DNA of 45,406 bases from the IMG/VR virus record IMGVR_UViG_3300045131_000428, positions 1 through 45,406 of that record; one strand, given 5' to 3'. The notes below the pieces were generated by a model. The model ran no database searches and was not told where the DNA came from. It saw nothing but the letters and a program-made list of their open reading frames with translations. The translations under genes and the position numbers were made by a program. This stretch comes from a virus. Below, piece after piece: positions 29,821-37,566 of this stretch (position 1 is its first letter; the number at the start of each line of letters is the position of its first letter).

Positions 29821-31146
29821 ATGAACCTAAAAGAATTAAACAGTTTTAAACTAAGTGATGCAGTTACATTCCACGACAAACTTAATCCAAAGTTATGGAA
29901 CGGTACTAAACTACGGTCAGAAGTTAGAGAACAACTTATAAAGATAGCACAAGACTTTTTATCGGAATTAGGGGTACATGATTTAGATGTAAAAGACATC
30001 ACCATATCAGGCAGTAATGCTGCATTTAGTTACACAAAGCACAGTGATTTAGATTTGCATATATTAGTAGACATGGGCAATTTGCCTATAGATGAAGTAT
30101 ATAAAGAGTTATTCAATGCAAAGAAAACAATTTACAATGATTCCCATGATATAACAATTCATAAAATTCCAGTAGAATTGTATGTACAAGACAGTAGAGA
30201 ACCTGTAGTAAGTTTAGGTGAATATAGTATAATTAATGACCAGTGGATAAGAATACCCACTAAGCGTAGAAGTGATTTTGACCAAACTGCCACTAAAAGT
30301 AAGTATGAAAAGTTATTAGCTGTAATGGAGATTGCCCTCAAATCAAGAAAGTACAGCAGAGTAAAACATATATTAGATACAATCAAAAGATATAGACAAG
30401 CAGGGTTAGATAAAGGGGGTGAATTTTCACCTGAGAATTTAGCATTTAAGATGTTGCGTAGCCAGGGATATATTACAAAGTTGTATGATTTAAGAAACAA
30501 GTTACATAGTGAGAAGTTATCGTTTGAAACTATGTATCGTAATGTCACAGACGAAGATTATGATCCAAATGGTCCTCCTCCTGGACCAGAGTTTAAACCA
30601 ACGATGCCCGCAGGTACTGTTAAAGTAGATGTTAGTGATGTATATGATTGGTATAAGTTAGGTCAACATATTAGCAATCTTAAAGGATTAGGAAAGCATG
30701 ATTTTGGTAAAGGACCACCTAGTACCATACTGGCGTTTGGAAGTGAAGATGAAGAACATAAGTATATTGATGCACTAAAAAAGACTGGATTAACAACAAC
30801 AGATATTGATCCAGTTGATCCAAAACAACCTAAAGGTATGCCTAGACAGAAAGTTGATCCTACATATAATGTCGGTGAAAATTACACTATGCAATTTGCC
30901 AGTGAAAAGACTTCAGCAATAAATCCATACGGTGGGCGTAAAGACAATCAATATCGTGGTGGAATAAGTGAAGCAAGTGGTTACATTCCTTCCGAGTCAG
31001 AAAAAAATGATCCACGATTTAAGACCGCACTAACCGTGGATGTGAATCCGTATAGCATTCAGGACAACTCTACGAGACTAGGGTTAGGTAAAATAAAAAG
31101 AAGCGGTGTACCAAAAACTGCCCCTACAAACGGAAAAATCTCTTAA
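29821..31146 (+). CDS. Pol-beta-like nucleotidyltransferase fused to phage-specific C-terminal modules
   Basis: 441 aa. Residues 55-130 carry an NTase core: I-S-G-S-N-A-A-F-S-Y (GS at 64-65) and H-S-D-L-D-L-H (D76 and D78), with P-V-E-L-Y-V as a candidate third acidic strand. Residues 130-235 are helical and may bind substrate. A P/G-rich linker leads to a second module (about 255-345, V-K-V-D-V-S-D-V-Y-D-W-Y-K-L-G-Q, F-G-K-G-P-P-S-T). A final module (about 385-441) begins after I-S-E/A at 384, a prohead-protease-like site, with S-G-Y-I-P-S-E-S-E-K-N-D-P-R-F. The last two modules recur in aquatic phage proteins in other combinations, as I recall them. Substrate unknown. Leaderless-type late expression. 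Confidence 0.65.
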   Translation: MNLKELNSFKLSDAVTFHDKLNPKLWNGTKLRSEVREQLIKIAQDFLSELGVHDLDVKDITISGSNAAFSYTKHSDLDLHILVDMGNLPIDEVYKELFNAKKTIYNDSHDITIHKIPVELYVQDSREPVVSLGEYSIINDQWIRIPTKRRSDFDQTATKSKYEKLLAVMEIALKSRKYSRVKHILDTIKRYRQAGLDKGGEFSPENLAFKMLRSQGYITKLYDLRNKLHSEKLSFETMYRNVTDEDYDPNGPPPGPEFKPTMPAGTVKVDVSDVYDWYKLGQHISNLKGLGKHDFGKGPPSTILAFGSEDEEHKYIDALKKTGLTTTDIDPVDPKQPKGMPRQKVDPTYNVGENYTMQFASEKTSAINPYGGRKDNQYRGGISEASGYIPSESEKNDPRFKTALTVDVNPYSIQDNSTRLGLGKIKRSGVPKTAPTNGKIS

Positions 31147-31167
31147 GTTTCCATATTATGGTATTTT

Positions 31168-31175
31168 GATAAATA
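31168..31175 (+). promoter_or_regulatory. Late-type promoter box GATAAATA
   Basis: Lies 24 nt before the ATG at 31199, followed by CTCTATAA as at 24635. Long-spacing group. Confidence 0.6.
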
Positions 31176-31198
31176 CTCTATAACTTTGGGAAACCAGC

Positions 31199-33568
31199 AT
31201 GAGATTTAATCAAATAGTAGAAAATACAACAGCAGGATCGGTTGCCACCGTAGCACAGCCTATGATGACTCAAACCCGCGAAAATACTAATGTTCGTGGA
31301 CTAAAACCAGTACAACAATTAATAAAGGGCAAATCTAAAAAGAAAGGTCCTTACGCTAATAGCATTGTAGAAAGCAAAGTCACTGAAGATGATCTTTCAG
31401 AACAAGACTTAATTGTTGTTCCTGGACAAGGCAGATTAAAAAGAACCGGATTTGTTAAACATGATTTAGATCAAGGTGAACATGAAGGCCACACATTAAA
31501 GAACAGTTTACACACTATCGCCCGTGCTGCCAGTGATTTAGACGAGAGATTATCTGTTCAATCTGAATTCCCAGAGTGGGTATCAGAGAAGATTGGCGCA
31601 GCAAAAAGCATGATGGTTAGTGTTATGGATTATCTAATCAGCAGCCAAGAGATGCAAGGTGTCGCGGAGGTTAGTGATGCTACTAAAGCAAGTTATTTAG
31701 AAAAAGCAAAAGCACAAGTTAAAGGACTTACCCCAGATGCTAAAAAAGGTGAATATAAAGACATTGCTCAACGCATGATTTCACGGAGAGAAAAAGGTAT
31801 CGATAGAGTAACACCAAAAGATGTGGAGGAAGGCTCCAAGTATCCTTGGTTAGATAATCCCAGAAAGAACCCCAACCCCAAACCAACAGAACCAGAGAAA
31901 GGTGTGTCAGAAGGCTCCAAGTATCCTTGGTTAGATAGTCCCAGAAAGAAACCAGAACCAGAGAAAGATGTGGCGGAAGGTTACGATCCCGGTGATAAGA
32001 TTACTTGGTATCACAGCAATCATTATCCTGAAATTGAAGGCACCATAGTTGGTTGGAAAGACGGGCATCTTATTGTTAAATCAGTTGATCCAAGCCCAAG
32101 AAACACCGAAAAGACTGTGGCAAAATATCGTGTTCCTAAAAATAATATTTTAAGTCATACAGAGCAAGGTGTGGCGGAAGGCTTTAATGAATCATTAGAT
32201 GATTTGAAATCAAAATATCAACATCACACTTACTTGTCAAGAACATATCTAAAGAGAGGTAACAAAGAAAAGGCTCAGCAGCATCACACTAAAGCATATG
32301 ATATCAATCAACAGATAATGAAGCATCCTGATTACGAATTAAAGTTCATTGACGATCCGCGGACAAATGATGCACTTGCAATGAAACATGATACAAGATT
32401 TAATGAGCAAGGTGTGGCGAAAGGCTCGAAAGGATTGAACGAGTTAGCACCACCTGAGCGTAAAGACGGTCAGGGAGATAGATTTTTCTTTCAGGAAGAC
32501 TTTGAAAGCGACGACGGAAAATACATTATTGAAATTTATGCCGTGGCCGACAGTAACTCCTATGCAGTGTCGTTTCATCGTGGAGATAAACAATATGTAA
32601 TGTATCCAATTGATGGACTTGATGCCGGTGATCTGTCAGAAGGTGCCGATCGGTATGTACAAGAAATTAAACAAAATGCGGCACACGGAAGTCAAAACGA
32701 TTTTATAGGATTTTCTAGTATGGATTTGGAAGACTTTATACCTCCGGAGCAAGGTGTGTCAGAAGGCCAGTTAGATGAATTGAATAGAGACACTGTTACT
32801 TCTTACTATGACAAAGCGGAGAAAGATCAAGATAAACAATTTACCACTATTGGTAAAGGTATAAGAGACAATGACCCAAAATCTGCAAATAAAGCAGGTC
32901 ATAAATTTTCAATGAGAAGTGTTGGATTGAATCGTGCAGAAAAACGGTTACAAGATAAAAATATAGCAGAAGGTGCTATGCCAGCATCAGTAATTCGTGT
33001 CAAAGAAAAAATTCGCCTGATGACCGATGCTGAAAAGAAAGAATACTTCAAAGGCAAGACCCAAGCGCAATTACAACAAATGGCTAGGAGACATGGCTAT
33101 GGTGAAAATAGCAAGGTGTACGCCAAGTATGCAACACAAGATGTAGCGGAAGGCTCCAAGTATCCTTGGTTAGATAGTCCCAGAAAGAAACCCAAACCAA
33201 CAGAACCAGAGAAAGATGTGGCGGAAGGCAGCTCTCCAAGTCCCTATATGTCAGACAAACAAGCTAACGCAGAGATGAAATTATGCCGTAAAGGATACAC
33301 ACCTTCCACCCGCTGGTCCAGATATCCAAATTTCGACAAGGACGAAATTGCTGATATTGGCGCCGGTGGTAAAGAATACAATGTAAAGACTGATGCTGCA
33401 TGGGATGCTGCTAAGAAAAAAGTTAGTGAAGGTGCCAAAGTAGATCGTATGGTTAGTCATATTGAAAAGAGTGAAGAAAAGGCAGGCAAGTCAAAGAAAG
33501 TCGCTAAGAACATTGCTTGGGCAACTGCTAACAAACGCGGCATGTTAGATAACAAGAATAAGAAATAA
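31199..33568 (+). CDS. Modular virion polyprotein-like protein with repeated V-A-E-G linkers
   Basis: 789 aa. Leader M-R-F-N-Q-I-V-E then N. Eleven internal [VIL]-x-E sites, at Glu157, 211, 238, 260, 327, 481, 522, 591, 651, 676 and 744, all but the first followed by Gly, are spaced between short domains and often preceded by E-Q-G or E-K-D; a twelfth has become V-A-K (408). Domains include a helical unit with H-D-L-D-Q-G-E-H-E-G-H-T-L-K-N-S (about 88-150), a beta unit with D-K-I-T-W-Y-H-S-N (about 264-320), a two-helix TPR-like unit (about 329-400), and a C-terminal basic unit G-A-K-V-D-R-M-V-S-H-I-E-K-S-E-E-K-A-G-K-S. Three S-K-Y-P-W-L-D copies act as short linkers. Likely an internal head protein cut into pieces by the prohead protease. 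Confidence 0.6.
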   Translation: MRFNQIVENTTAGSVATVAQPMMTQTRENTNVRGLKPVQQLIKGKSKKKGPYANSIVESKVTEDDLSEQDLIVVPGQGRLKRTGFVKHDLDQGEHEGHTLKNSLHTIARAASDLDERLSVQSEFPEWVSEKIGAAKSMMVSVMDYLISSQEMQGVAEVSDATKASYLEKAKAQVKGLTPDAKKGEYKDIAQRMISRREKGIDRVTPKDVEEGSKYPWLDNPRKNPNPKPTEPEKGVSEGSKYPWLDSPRKKPEPEKDVAEGYDPGDKITWYHSNHYPEIEGTIVGWKDGHLIVKSVDPSPRNTEKTVAKYRVPKNNILSHTEQGVAEGFNESLDDLKSKYQHHTYLSRTYLKRGNKEKAQQHHTKAYDINQQIMKHPDYELKFIDDPRTNDALAMKHDTRFNEQGVAKGSKGLNELAPPERKDGQGDRFFFQEDFESDDGKYIIEIYAVADSNSYAVSFHRGDKQYVMYPIDGLDAGDLSEGADRYVQEIKQNAAHGSQNDFIGFSSMDLEDFIPPEQGVSEGQLDELNRDTVTSYYDKAEKDQDKQFTTIGKGIRDNDPKSANKAGHKFSMRSVGLNRAEKRLQDKNIAEGAMPASVIRVKEKIRLMTDAEKKEYFKGKTQAQLQQMARRHGYGENSKVYAKYATQDVAEGSKYPWLDSPRKKPKPTEPEKDVAEGSSPSPYMSDKQANAEMKLCRKGYTPSTRWSRYPNFDKDEIADIGAGGKEYNVKTDAAWDAAKKKVSEGAKVDRMVSHIEKSEEKAGKSKKVAKNIAWATANKRGMLDNKNKK
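31829..33189 (+). repeat. Three copies of a 41-bp repeat encoding E-G-S-K-Y-P-W-L-D linkers
   Basis: Copies at 31829-31869, 31910-31950 and 33149-33189 differ by one base, sharing the core GGCTCCAAGTATCCTTGG. The second and third copies are also extended by a shared P-E-K-D-V-A-E-G coding segment. Such DNA identity among otherwise unrelated domains points to recent duplication or recombination-driven module shuffling. Confidence 0.88.
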
Positions 33569-33569
33569 T

Positions 33570-34721
33570 ATGAAACCATCAGATTTTTTAACAGAACTAT
33601 CTAACGAAAAGTTAGCACAATACAAAACTGCTGCCGCAGCCGATGCCAGTAAAGCAGATAAAGAAAAAGATTTTGCTCGTGGCAACAAGCGTTTTAGTGG
33701 CATTGTAAAAGCAACTAATAAACAATTTGCAAATGATGTTAAGAAAGAATCAGTTGGTATACCTTATCCAGGAACATATGAAGAAACAAATGATATGTTC
33801 AAAGGTTCCGGACAAAGACGCACTGGTACACTAACAACCGAACAAGGTGTGTCGGAGGACAAGTTAAATGAATTAGATATCTTTGCTCCAGTGACCACTT
33901 ATGTTAGATTAGCCAATGGCACATACGTTGCAGCCAGTTGGCGCCGCAACCAAAATTTATCTACTGCAAGTAACTCAGCATCATTTATTGACATAAAACC
34001 AGTGGCTCCTAATGTTGCTAAACAATTGGGATTAGATCAAAGACTAAATGATCCAGAAAAAAAATACACAGGTGCCGCAACGATTGCATCAGGTGGCCCT
34101 ATTCAATCAAGCGGTCCACTTGCTGATAGAACTATTAACGTAGTTGATATTAGCGATCCAAAGGCTGCTACAGACCTCGGTGTTCCTGATACACTCTTTG
34201 GAAAAATTGCTCAATGGGCGCAACAGCAAGGTCAAAAAGAACAAGGTGTGGCGGAGGAACAACATAGTTGCCCACACTGTAATGGACCAATGTTCAGTGA
34301 AATGATAATGAATGAAAAGAAAGATGCTTGCTACTATAAAGTAAAAAGCCGTTATAAAGTATGGCCAAGTGCCTATGCTAGCGGTGCATTAGTCAAATGT
34401 CGTAAAAAAGGTGCAAGTAATTGGGGTAATAGTAGTAAGAATGAAAGTTCTATACTAGAAGGCATAAATCAAACGGATGAAAGTTTACATGATTGGTTTA
34501 ATAAAGAAAAGTGGGTTCGCATGGATACCAAAGGTAATATCAAGGGTCCATGTGCAAGAGAGCCGGGAGAAGGTAAACCAAAATGTTTGCCTCAAAGTAA
34601 AGCACACAGTTTAGGTAAAAAGGGTCGTGCAAGTGCAGCAGCAAGAAAACGCAGAGAAGATCCCAATCCAGAGCGTAGTGGTAAAGCCATCAATGTCAAC
34701 ACAAAGAAAACTAAAGGATAA
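33570..34721 (+). CDS. Second modular virion protein with V-A-E/V-S-E linkers and basic Cys-containing C-terminus
   Basis: 383 aa. Leader M-K-P-S-D-F-L-T-E then L. Module 1 (about 10-60) is a lysine/alanine-rich helical unit with K-R-F-S-G-I-V-K-A-T. The site E-Q-G-V-S-E at 96 precedes module 2 (about 98-220), a beta-rich unit. E-Q-G-V-A-E at 229 precedes C-P-H-C (about 234-237) and K-K-D-A-C-Y-Y-K-V-K-S-R-Y-K-V-W-P-S-A-Y-A-S-G, then I-L-E/G at 297 and a very basic tail. The basic tail and Cys pairs could bind packaged DNA. Same architecture as the 31199 protein and only 1 nt from it; probably co-translated internal head proteins. Confidence 0.6.
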   Translation: MKPSDFLTELSNEKLAQYKTAAAADASKADKEKDFARGNKRFSGIVKATNKQFANDVKKESVGIPYPGTYEETNDMFKGSGQRRTGTLTTEQGVSEDKLNELDIFAPVTTYVRLANGTYVAASWRRNQNLSTASNSASFIDIKPVAPNVAKQLGLDQRLNDPEKKYTGAATIASGGPIQSSGPLADRTINVVDISDPKAATDLGVPDTLFGKIAQWAQQQGQKEQGVAEEQHSCPHCNGPMFSEMIMNEKKDACYYKVKSRYKVWPSAYASGALVKCRKKGASNWGNSSKNESSILEGINQTDESLHDWFNKEKWVRMDTKGNIKGPCAREPGEGKPKCLPQSKAHSLGKKGRASAAARKRREDPNPERSGKAINVNTKKTKG

Positions 34722-34723
34722 TA

Positions 34724-35164
34724 ATGTTATCAGATAACTTAAAAACACTATTGGGCAGTACATTTGTACTGTATACAAAAACTCACGGATTTCACTGGAA
34801 TATCGAAGGAAGCAATTTCCCGCAATATCATAAATTTTTAAATAAAATGTATGATGAAATCTATGGAACTATTGATACTATTGCCGAATATATCAGAACT
34901 TTAGGCAGTTATTCTCCAGGCAGCTTAGGCAGAATGCTTGAATTGAGTATCATTGAAGAACAACATAAAATTCCTCGTGCTGAATTAATGCTTGAAGAAC
35001 TACTAGTTGATTGTGAAAAAATGATTAAGTTAGTAACTGAATTATTTGACATTGCAACAGAAGAAAAAGCACAGGGAATTGCCAATTATCTAGCTGAACT
35101 ACAAGACTTATATGCCAAGAAAGCATGGATGATTCGTGCTACACTTAAAAAAGCCCGTGAGTAA
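34724..35164 (+). CDS. Dps/ferritin-like protein
   Basis: 146 aa, four-helix bundle pattern. Dps features: K-T-H-G-F-H-W-N-I-E-G near 19-29, then F-P-Q-Y-H-K-F-L-N-K-M-Y-D-E-I-Y and I-D-T-I-A-E-Y-I-R-T-L-G, which carry the His, Asp and Glu ligands used at the intersubunit ferroxidase site. Dps proteins store iron oxidised by H2O2 and can coat DNA. The N-terminus is very short, without the usual lysine-rich DNA-binding tail, so protection from oxidative stress is the simpler reading. It sits between two capsid-leader genes; whether it is packaged is open, as it lacks a leader itself. Confidence 0.82.
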   Translation: MLSDNLKTLLGSTFVLYTKTHGFHWNIEGSNFPQYHKFLNKMYDEIYGTIDTIAEYIRTLGSYSPGSLGRMLELSIIEEQHKIPRAELMLEELLVDCEKMIKLVTELFDIATEEKAQGIANYLAELQDLYAKKAWMIRATLKKARE

Positions 35165-36540
35165 TGAGAGCAATTGAATTTATTAATGAGACTGCCTCAT
35201 ATCAACCGCCCAAGTTATCAGTTGGTGATAAAATCCTCAAGGGTAAATTTAAGAATAGTCCAGCAGAGATTAAAGGCTTTACTAAAGACAAGCACAATCA
35301 ACCTGTACTAAAAACTAACAAAGGTGAAGTACAGTTATTCAAGCCTCGCATTAGTAAATTAATGAAGGAAGATGAACCAATCAAAATAAGCAACAACGAT
35401 GCCGCAAAGGCTTGGATTGAAAAGGTCTATCAAAAGTATCCAACTATCTTTAAAAATAATCATGTAATGATGTGGGGCGAAGGTGACACTCAGCAGCTTG
35501 CAATGTTTGAACTAACCCCAAGTTTCAGCAAACGAGGTGCAGTAGAAGTAAAATGGTTTCAAGCATATCCACTACGTCAAGGGGTCGGCTCACGCGCAAT
35601 GAAAGAATTGCAAGCCATGGCACAAGCAGATGGAATTGCACTAACATTGTTCCCTTGGCAACACGGTCAAGTAAGTCAAAGTAAACTAACAAAGTTCTAC
35701 AAGGGGCAAGGCTTCGCTCCTATACACAAGGGTAGTAAGAGCATGAAGTGGGATCCAGCAGTCGGCGAAGCAATGGATCAGGGTTCAAGATGGACCGGTG
35801 ATGAGCCATATAGACAATTAGTTGAACTAGATGATTTAGAAGAAGATTGGAAGAACTGGGTCGCTGGTGGTGCTATGGCATTGGGAGCATTAGGTGCTGC
35901 TAATCAATATAATTCTCCGGTAGAACCAGTTAGAACAGCTAAAATATCTAAAATAACTCAACCCGATGCTGCTCCTGAAGTACAAGTTAAAGCAGCAACA
36001 CCCGTAGTTAAAGCAGCATCTCCCACAGTAGATACACAAGCAGAAAATGTTTTATATCAAACTGCAAAAAAAGAAGGAATGAAGGGATCAGAATTAGCAC
36101 AATTTTTAGCTCAGACGAAACATGAAACTTGGAATTTTAGTAGGTTACAAGAAAAGCCACAACCAAAGGTAAAAGATTATTTTGCTAAAAAATACGATGT
36201 TAAACATTCACCCAGAACTGCTAAGATACTTGGTAATAAACAAGTGGGAGATGGTGCTAGATATCACGGCAGAGGATATATTCAATTGACCGGTCGTGAC
36301 AACTATCGTATGGCAGGTGACGCCTTGAAGATAAACTTACTCAAACAACCTGAACTTGCAGCAAGGCCTGACATAGCGTTAAAGGTAGCACTGTGGTATT
36401 GGAACACAAGAGTTAAACCGGGGATAAATAACTTTGATGATACTGCCGCAGTTACTAAGAAAATTAATTCTTCACTATCAGGATTAGAAGATAGACACGC
36501 AAACTTTATAGATTACAAGAAACGCATTAAATCAACATGA
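35164..36540 (+). CDS. GNAT-like acetyltransferase fused to GH19 lysozyme domain, with capsid-targeting-like leader
   Basis: 458 aa. Leader M-R-A-I-E-F-I-N-E then T-A, very close to the T4 internal-protein leader. Residues 15-70 form a small basic beta module (G-K-F-K-N-S-P-A-E-I-K-G-F ... L-F-K-P-R). Residues about 75-195 look GNAT-like: R-Q-G-V-G-S-R-A-M as the acetyl-CoA loop and L-T-K-F-Y-K-G-Q-G-F as the terminal motif. V-G-E/A at 202 is a candidate protease site. A short hydrophobic segment (about 230-245) leads to a GH19 domain (about 295-458) with T-K-H-E-T-W-N-F (candidate catalytic Glu) and H-G-R-G-Y-I-Q-L-T-G-R-D-N-Y. Possibly a packaged or virion-borne peptidoglycan hydrolase for DNA entry; the acetyltransferase target is unknown. 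Confidence 0.7.
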   Translation: MRAIEFINETASYQPPKLSVGDKILKGKFKNSPAEIKGFTKDKHNQPVLKTNKGEVQLFKPRISKLMKEDEPIKISNNDAAKAWIEKVYQKYPTIFKNNHVMMWGEGDTQQLAMFELTPSFSKRGAVEVKWFQAYPLRQGVGSRAMKELQAMAQADGIALTLFPWQHGQVSQSKLTKFYKGQGFAPIHKGSKSMKWDPAVGEAMDQGSRWTGDEPYRQLVELDDLEEDWKNWVAGGAMALGALGAANQYNSPVEPVRTAKISKITQPDAAPEVQVKAATPVVKAASPTVDTQAENVLYQTAKKEGMKGSELAQFLAQTKHETWNFSRLQEKPQPKVKDYFAKKYDVKHSPRTAKILGNKQVGDGARYHGRGYIQLTGRDNYRMAGDALKINLLKQPELAARPDIALKVALWYWNTRVKPGINNFDDTAAVTKKINSSLSGLEDRHANFIDYKKRIKST

Positions 36541-36977
36541 AAAAAATAATAATATTATTAGCATTGACAATACTATCTAGTGTTGTATTAGCACAAAAAC
36601 AAAAAGAAGGTGTAACATATGATGCTGTAATAACTAGGGTTATTGATGGTGATACGGTAGCCTTTCACGCACCGTTCTTACCTGATCCATTAAAGAAAGA
36701 ATTAAGTATTCGTGTGTTTGGTGTTGATACACCGGAAAAAGGTTTCAGGGCAAAATGTCCTAGTGAGGAGCAACGAGGTCAAGCAGCAACTGCCTTCACT
36801 AAACATGCAATTGAAGTAGCAACTAAAAGACAAATTGTTCTCATGGATTGGGACAAGTATGGCGGGCGTGTGTTGGGTGATGTAATATTAAATGGACAAA
36901 GTCTTAGACAAATGTTAATTAGTCAAGGTTTTGCCCGAGAATACTATGGTGAAGCTAAAACTAGTTGGTGTAATTAA
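36537..36977 (+). CDS. Exported thermonuclease (staphylococcal nuclease-like)
   Basis: 146 aa. The signal peptide M-K-K then a hydrophobic core ending V-V-L-A-Q (cut near 19-20) precedes an SNase fold with R-V-I-D-G-D-T (Asp37, Asp39), R-V-F-G-V-D-T-P-E (Arg59, Glu67) and Y-G-G-R-V-L-G (Arg111), the full catalytic and calcium set. Two Cys in the mature part (74 and 145) could pair in the periplasm. The enzyme cleaves DNA and RNA. Export argues against host chromosome degradation and for a periplasmic job, for example destroying DNA of competing phages or scavenging. It overlaps the GNAT-GH19 stop by 4 nt. Confidence 0.88.
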   Translation: MKKIIILLALTILSSVVLAQKQKEGVTYDAVITRVIDGDTVAFHAPFLPDPLKKELSIRVFGVDTPEKGFRAKCPSEEQRGQAATAFTKHAIEVATKRQIVLMDWDKYGGRVLGDVILNGQSLRQMLISQGFAREYYGEAKTSWCN

Positions 36978-37004
36978 GGTTTAATATTAACATTAATAGT
37001 TCAC

Positions 37005-37012
37005 ACTAAATA
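37005..37012 (+). promoter_or_regulatory. Late-type promoter box ACTAAATA, leaderless spacing
   Basis: Ends 6 nt before the ATG at 37018, no ribosome site between. Confidence 0.45.
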
Positions 37013-37017
37013 TCAGT

Positions 37018-37470
37018 ATGAACATCACAAAATTAGGTACATTTATCGGTGATTGGAGTAATATCAATGATACTTTACTTCAACAACTAAGCAATCTAAT
37101 CAAACTTAGAAATTGCAATATTAATTTAGATAGACAAAAGCCAAATCAAGTCTCTACTTTTATTAAAGATAATTTAGAACATTATAATTTGGATCAACCT
37201 TTCACTGTTAAAAGAATCTGTATTCATTTAACAGATTGGGTACCAGGGCATTTTTATTGCTTTGATGATGTTAATCATACCAACTGGAAAGCAGGGGAAG
37301 TGTATGGAATTGATTGGCATAATACTTCTTATGCTAGTGCAAACGCAGGAAATAGTGACAGAATTATATTACAACTTACTGGAATATCAACAGAAGAATC
37401 TAATGAATTCTTGGCCAGATTAAAACGATTTGATAAATATACACTAGAACTTAAAGAAAGTTCTTGGTAA
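37018..37470 (+). CDS. Possible cupin/2OG-oxygenase-like protein
   Basis: 150 aa. The second half reads I-C-I-H-L-T-D-W-V-P-G-H-F-Y-C-F-D-D ... W-K-A-G-E-V-Y-G-I-D-W-H-N-T-S-Y-A-S-A-N-A-G-N then R-I-I-L-Q-L, which follows the double-stranded beta-helix pattern of aspartyl/asparaginyl hydroxylase-like phage proteins (W-x-x-G-[DE]-V, later His, N-x-[SG]-x-x-x-R). The expected H-x-D iron ligand pair is not clear, so the protein may be non-catalytic or the assignment wrong. The first 75 residues are helical and unassigned. Confidence 0.4.
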   Translation: MNITKLGTFIGDWSNINDTLLQQLSNLIKLRNCNINLDRQKPNQVSTFIKDNLEHYNLDQPFTVKRICIHLTDWVPGHFYCFDDVNHTNWKAGEVYGIDWHNTSYASANAGNSDRIILQLTGISTEESNEFLARLKRFDKYTLELKESSW

Positions 37471-37554
37471 GAACACCCTTAGGGCCGTGTGGCCGGCTGC
37501 TGGCCAACGAATAGGAATCGCTACCCATTTAGTTCGTTAAAGTGAGCACCTTTT
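37471..37554. other. GC-rich structured intergenic element
   Basis: 84 nt with no gene. GGCC-GTGT-GGCC hairpin potential is followed by GGCTGCTGGCC, then AACGAA ... TTCGTT arms with an inner TAGG ... CTA. The GC-rich core is out of character with the surrounding AT-rich DNA. No T run, no tRNA T-loop or acceptor match. It could be a small RNA, a processing site or a recombination site. Confidence 0.4.
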
Positions 37555-37562
37555 GATAAATA
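37555..37562 (+). promoter_or_regulatory. Late-type promoter box GATAAATA, leaderless spacing
   Basis: Ends 5 nt before the ATG at 37567, no ribosome site between. Same geometry as 29809. Confidence 0.58.
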
Positions 37563-37566
37563 CATA

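Noticed and set aside
31147-31167. Possible terminator CCAT-ATT-ATGG followed by TATTTT
   Set aside because: A 4-bp AT-containing stem is too weak, and the T run is interrupted.
37471-37554. Possible tRNA
   Set aside because: Hairpins are present but no T-loop consensus, anticodon arm or matching acceptor stem could be drawn.
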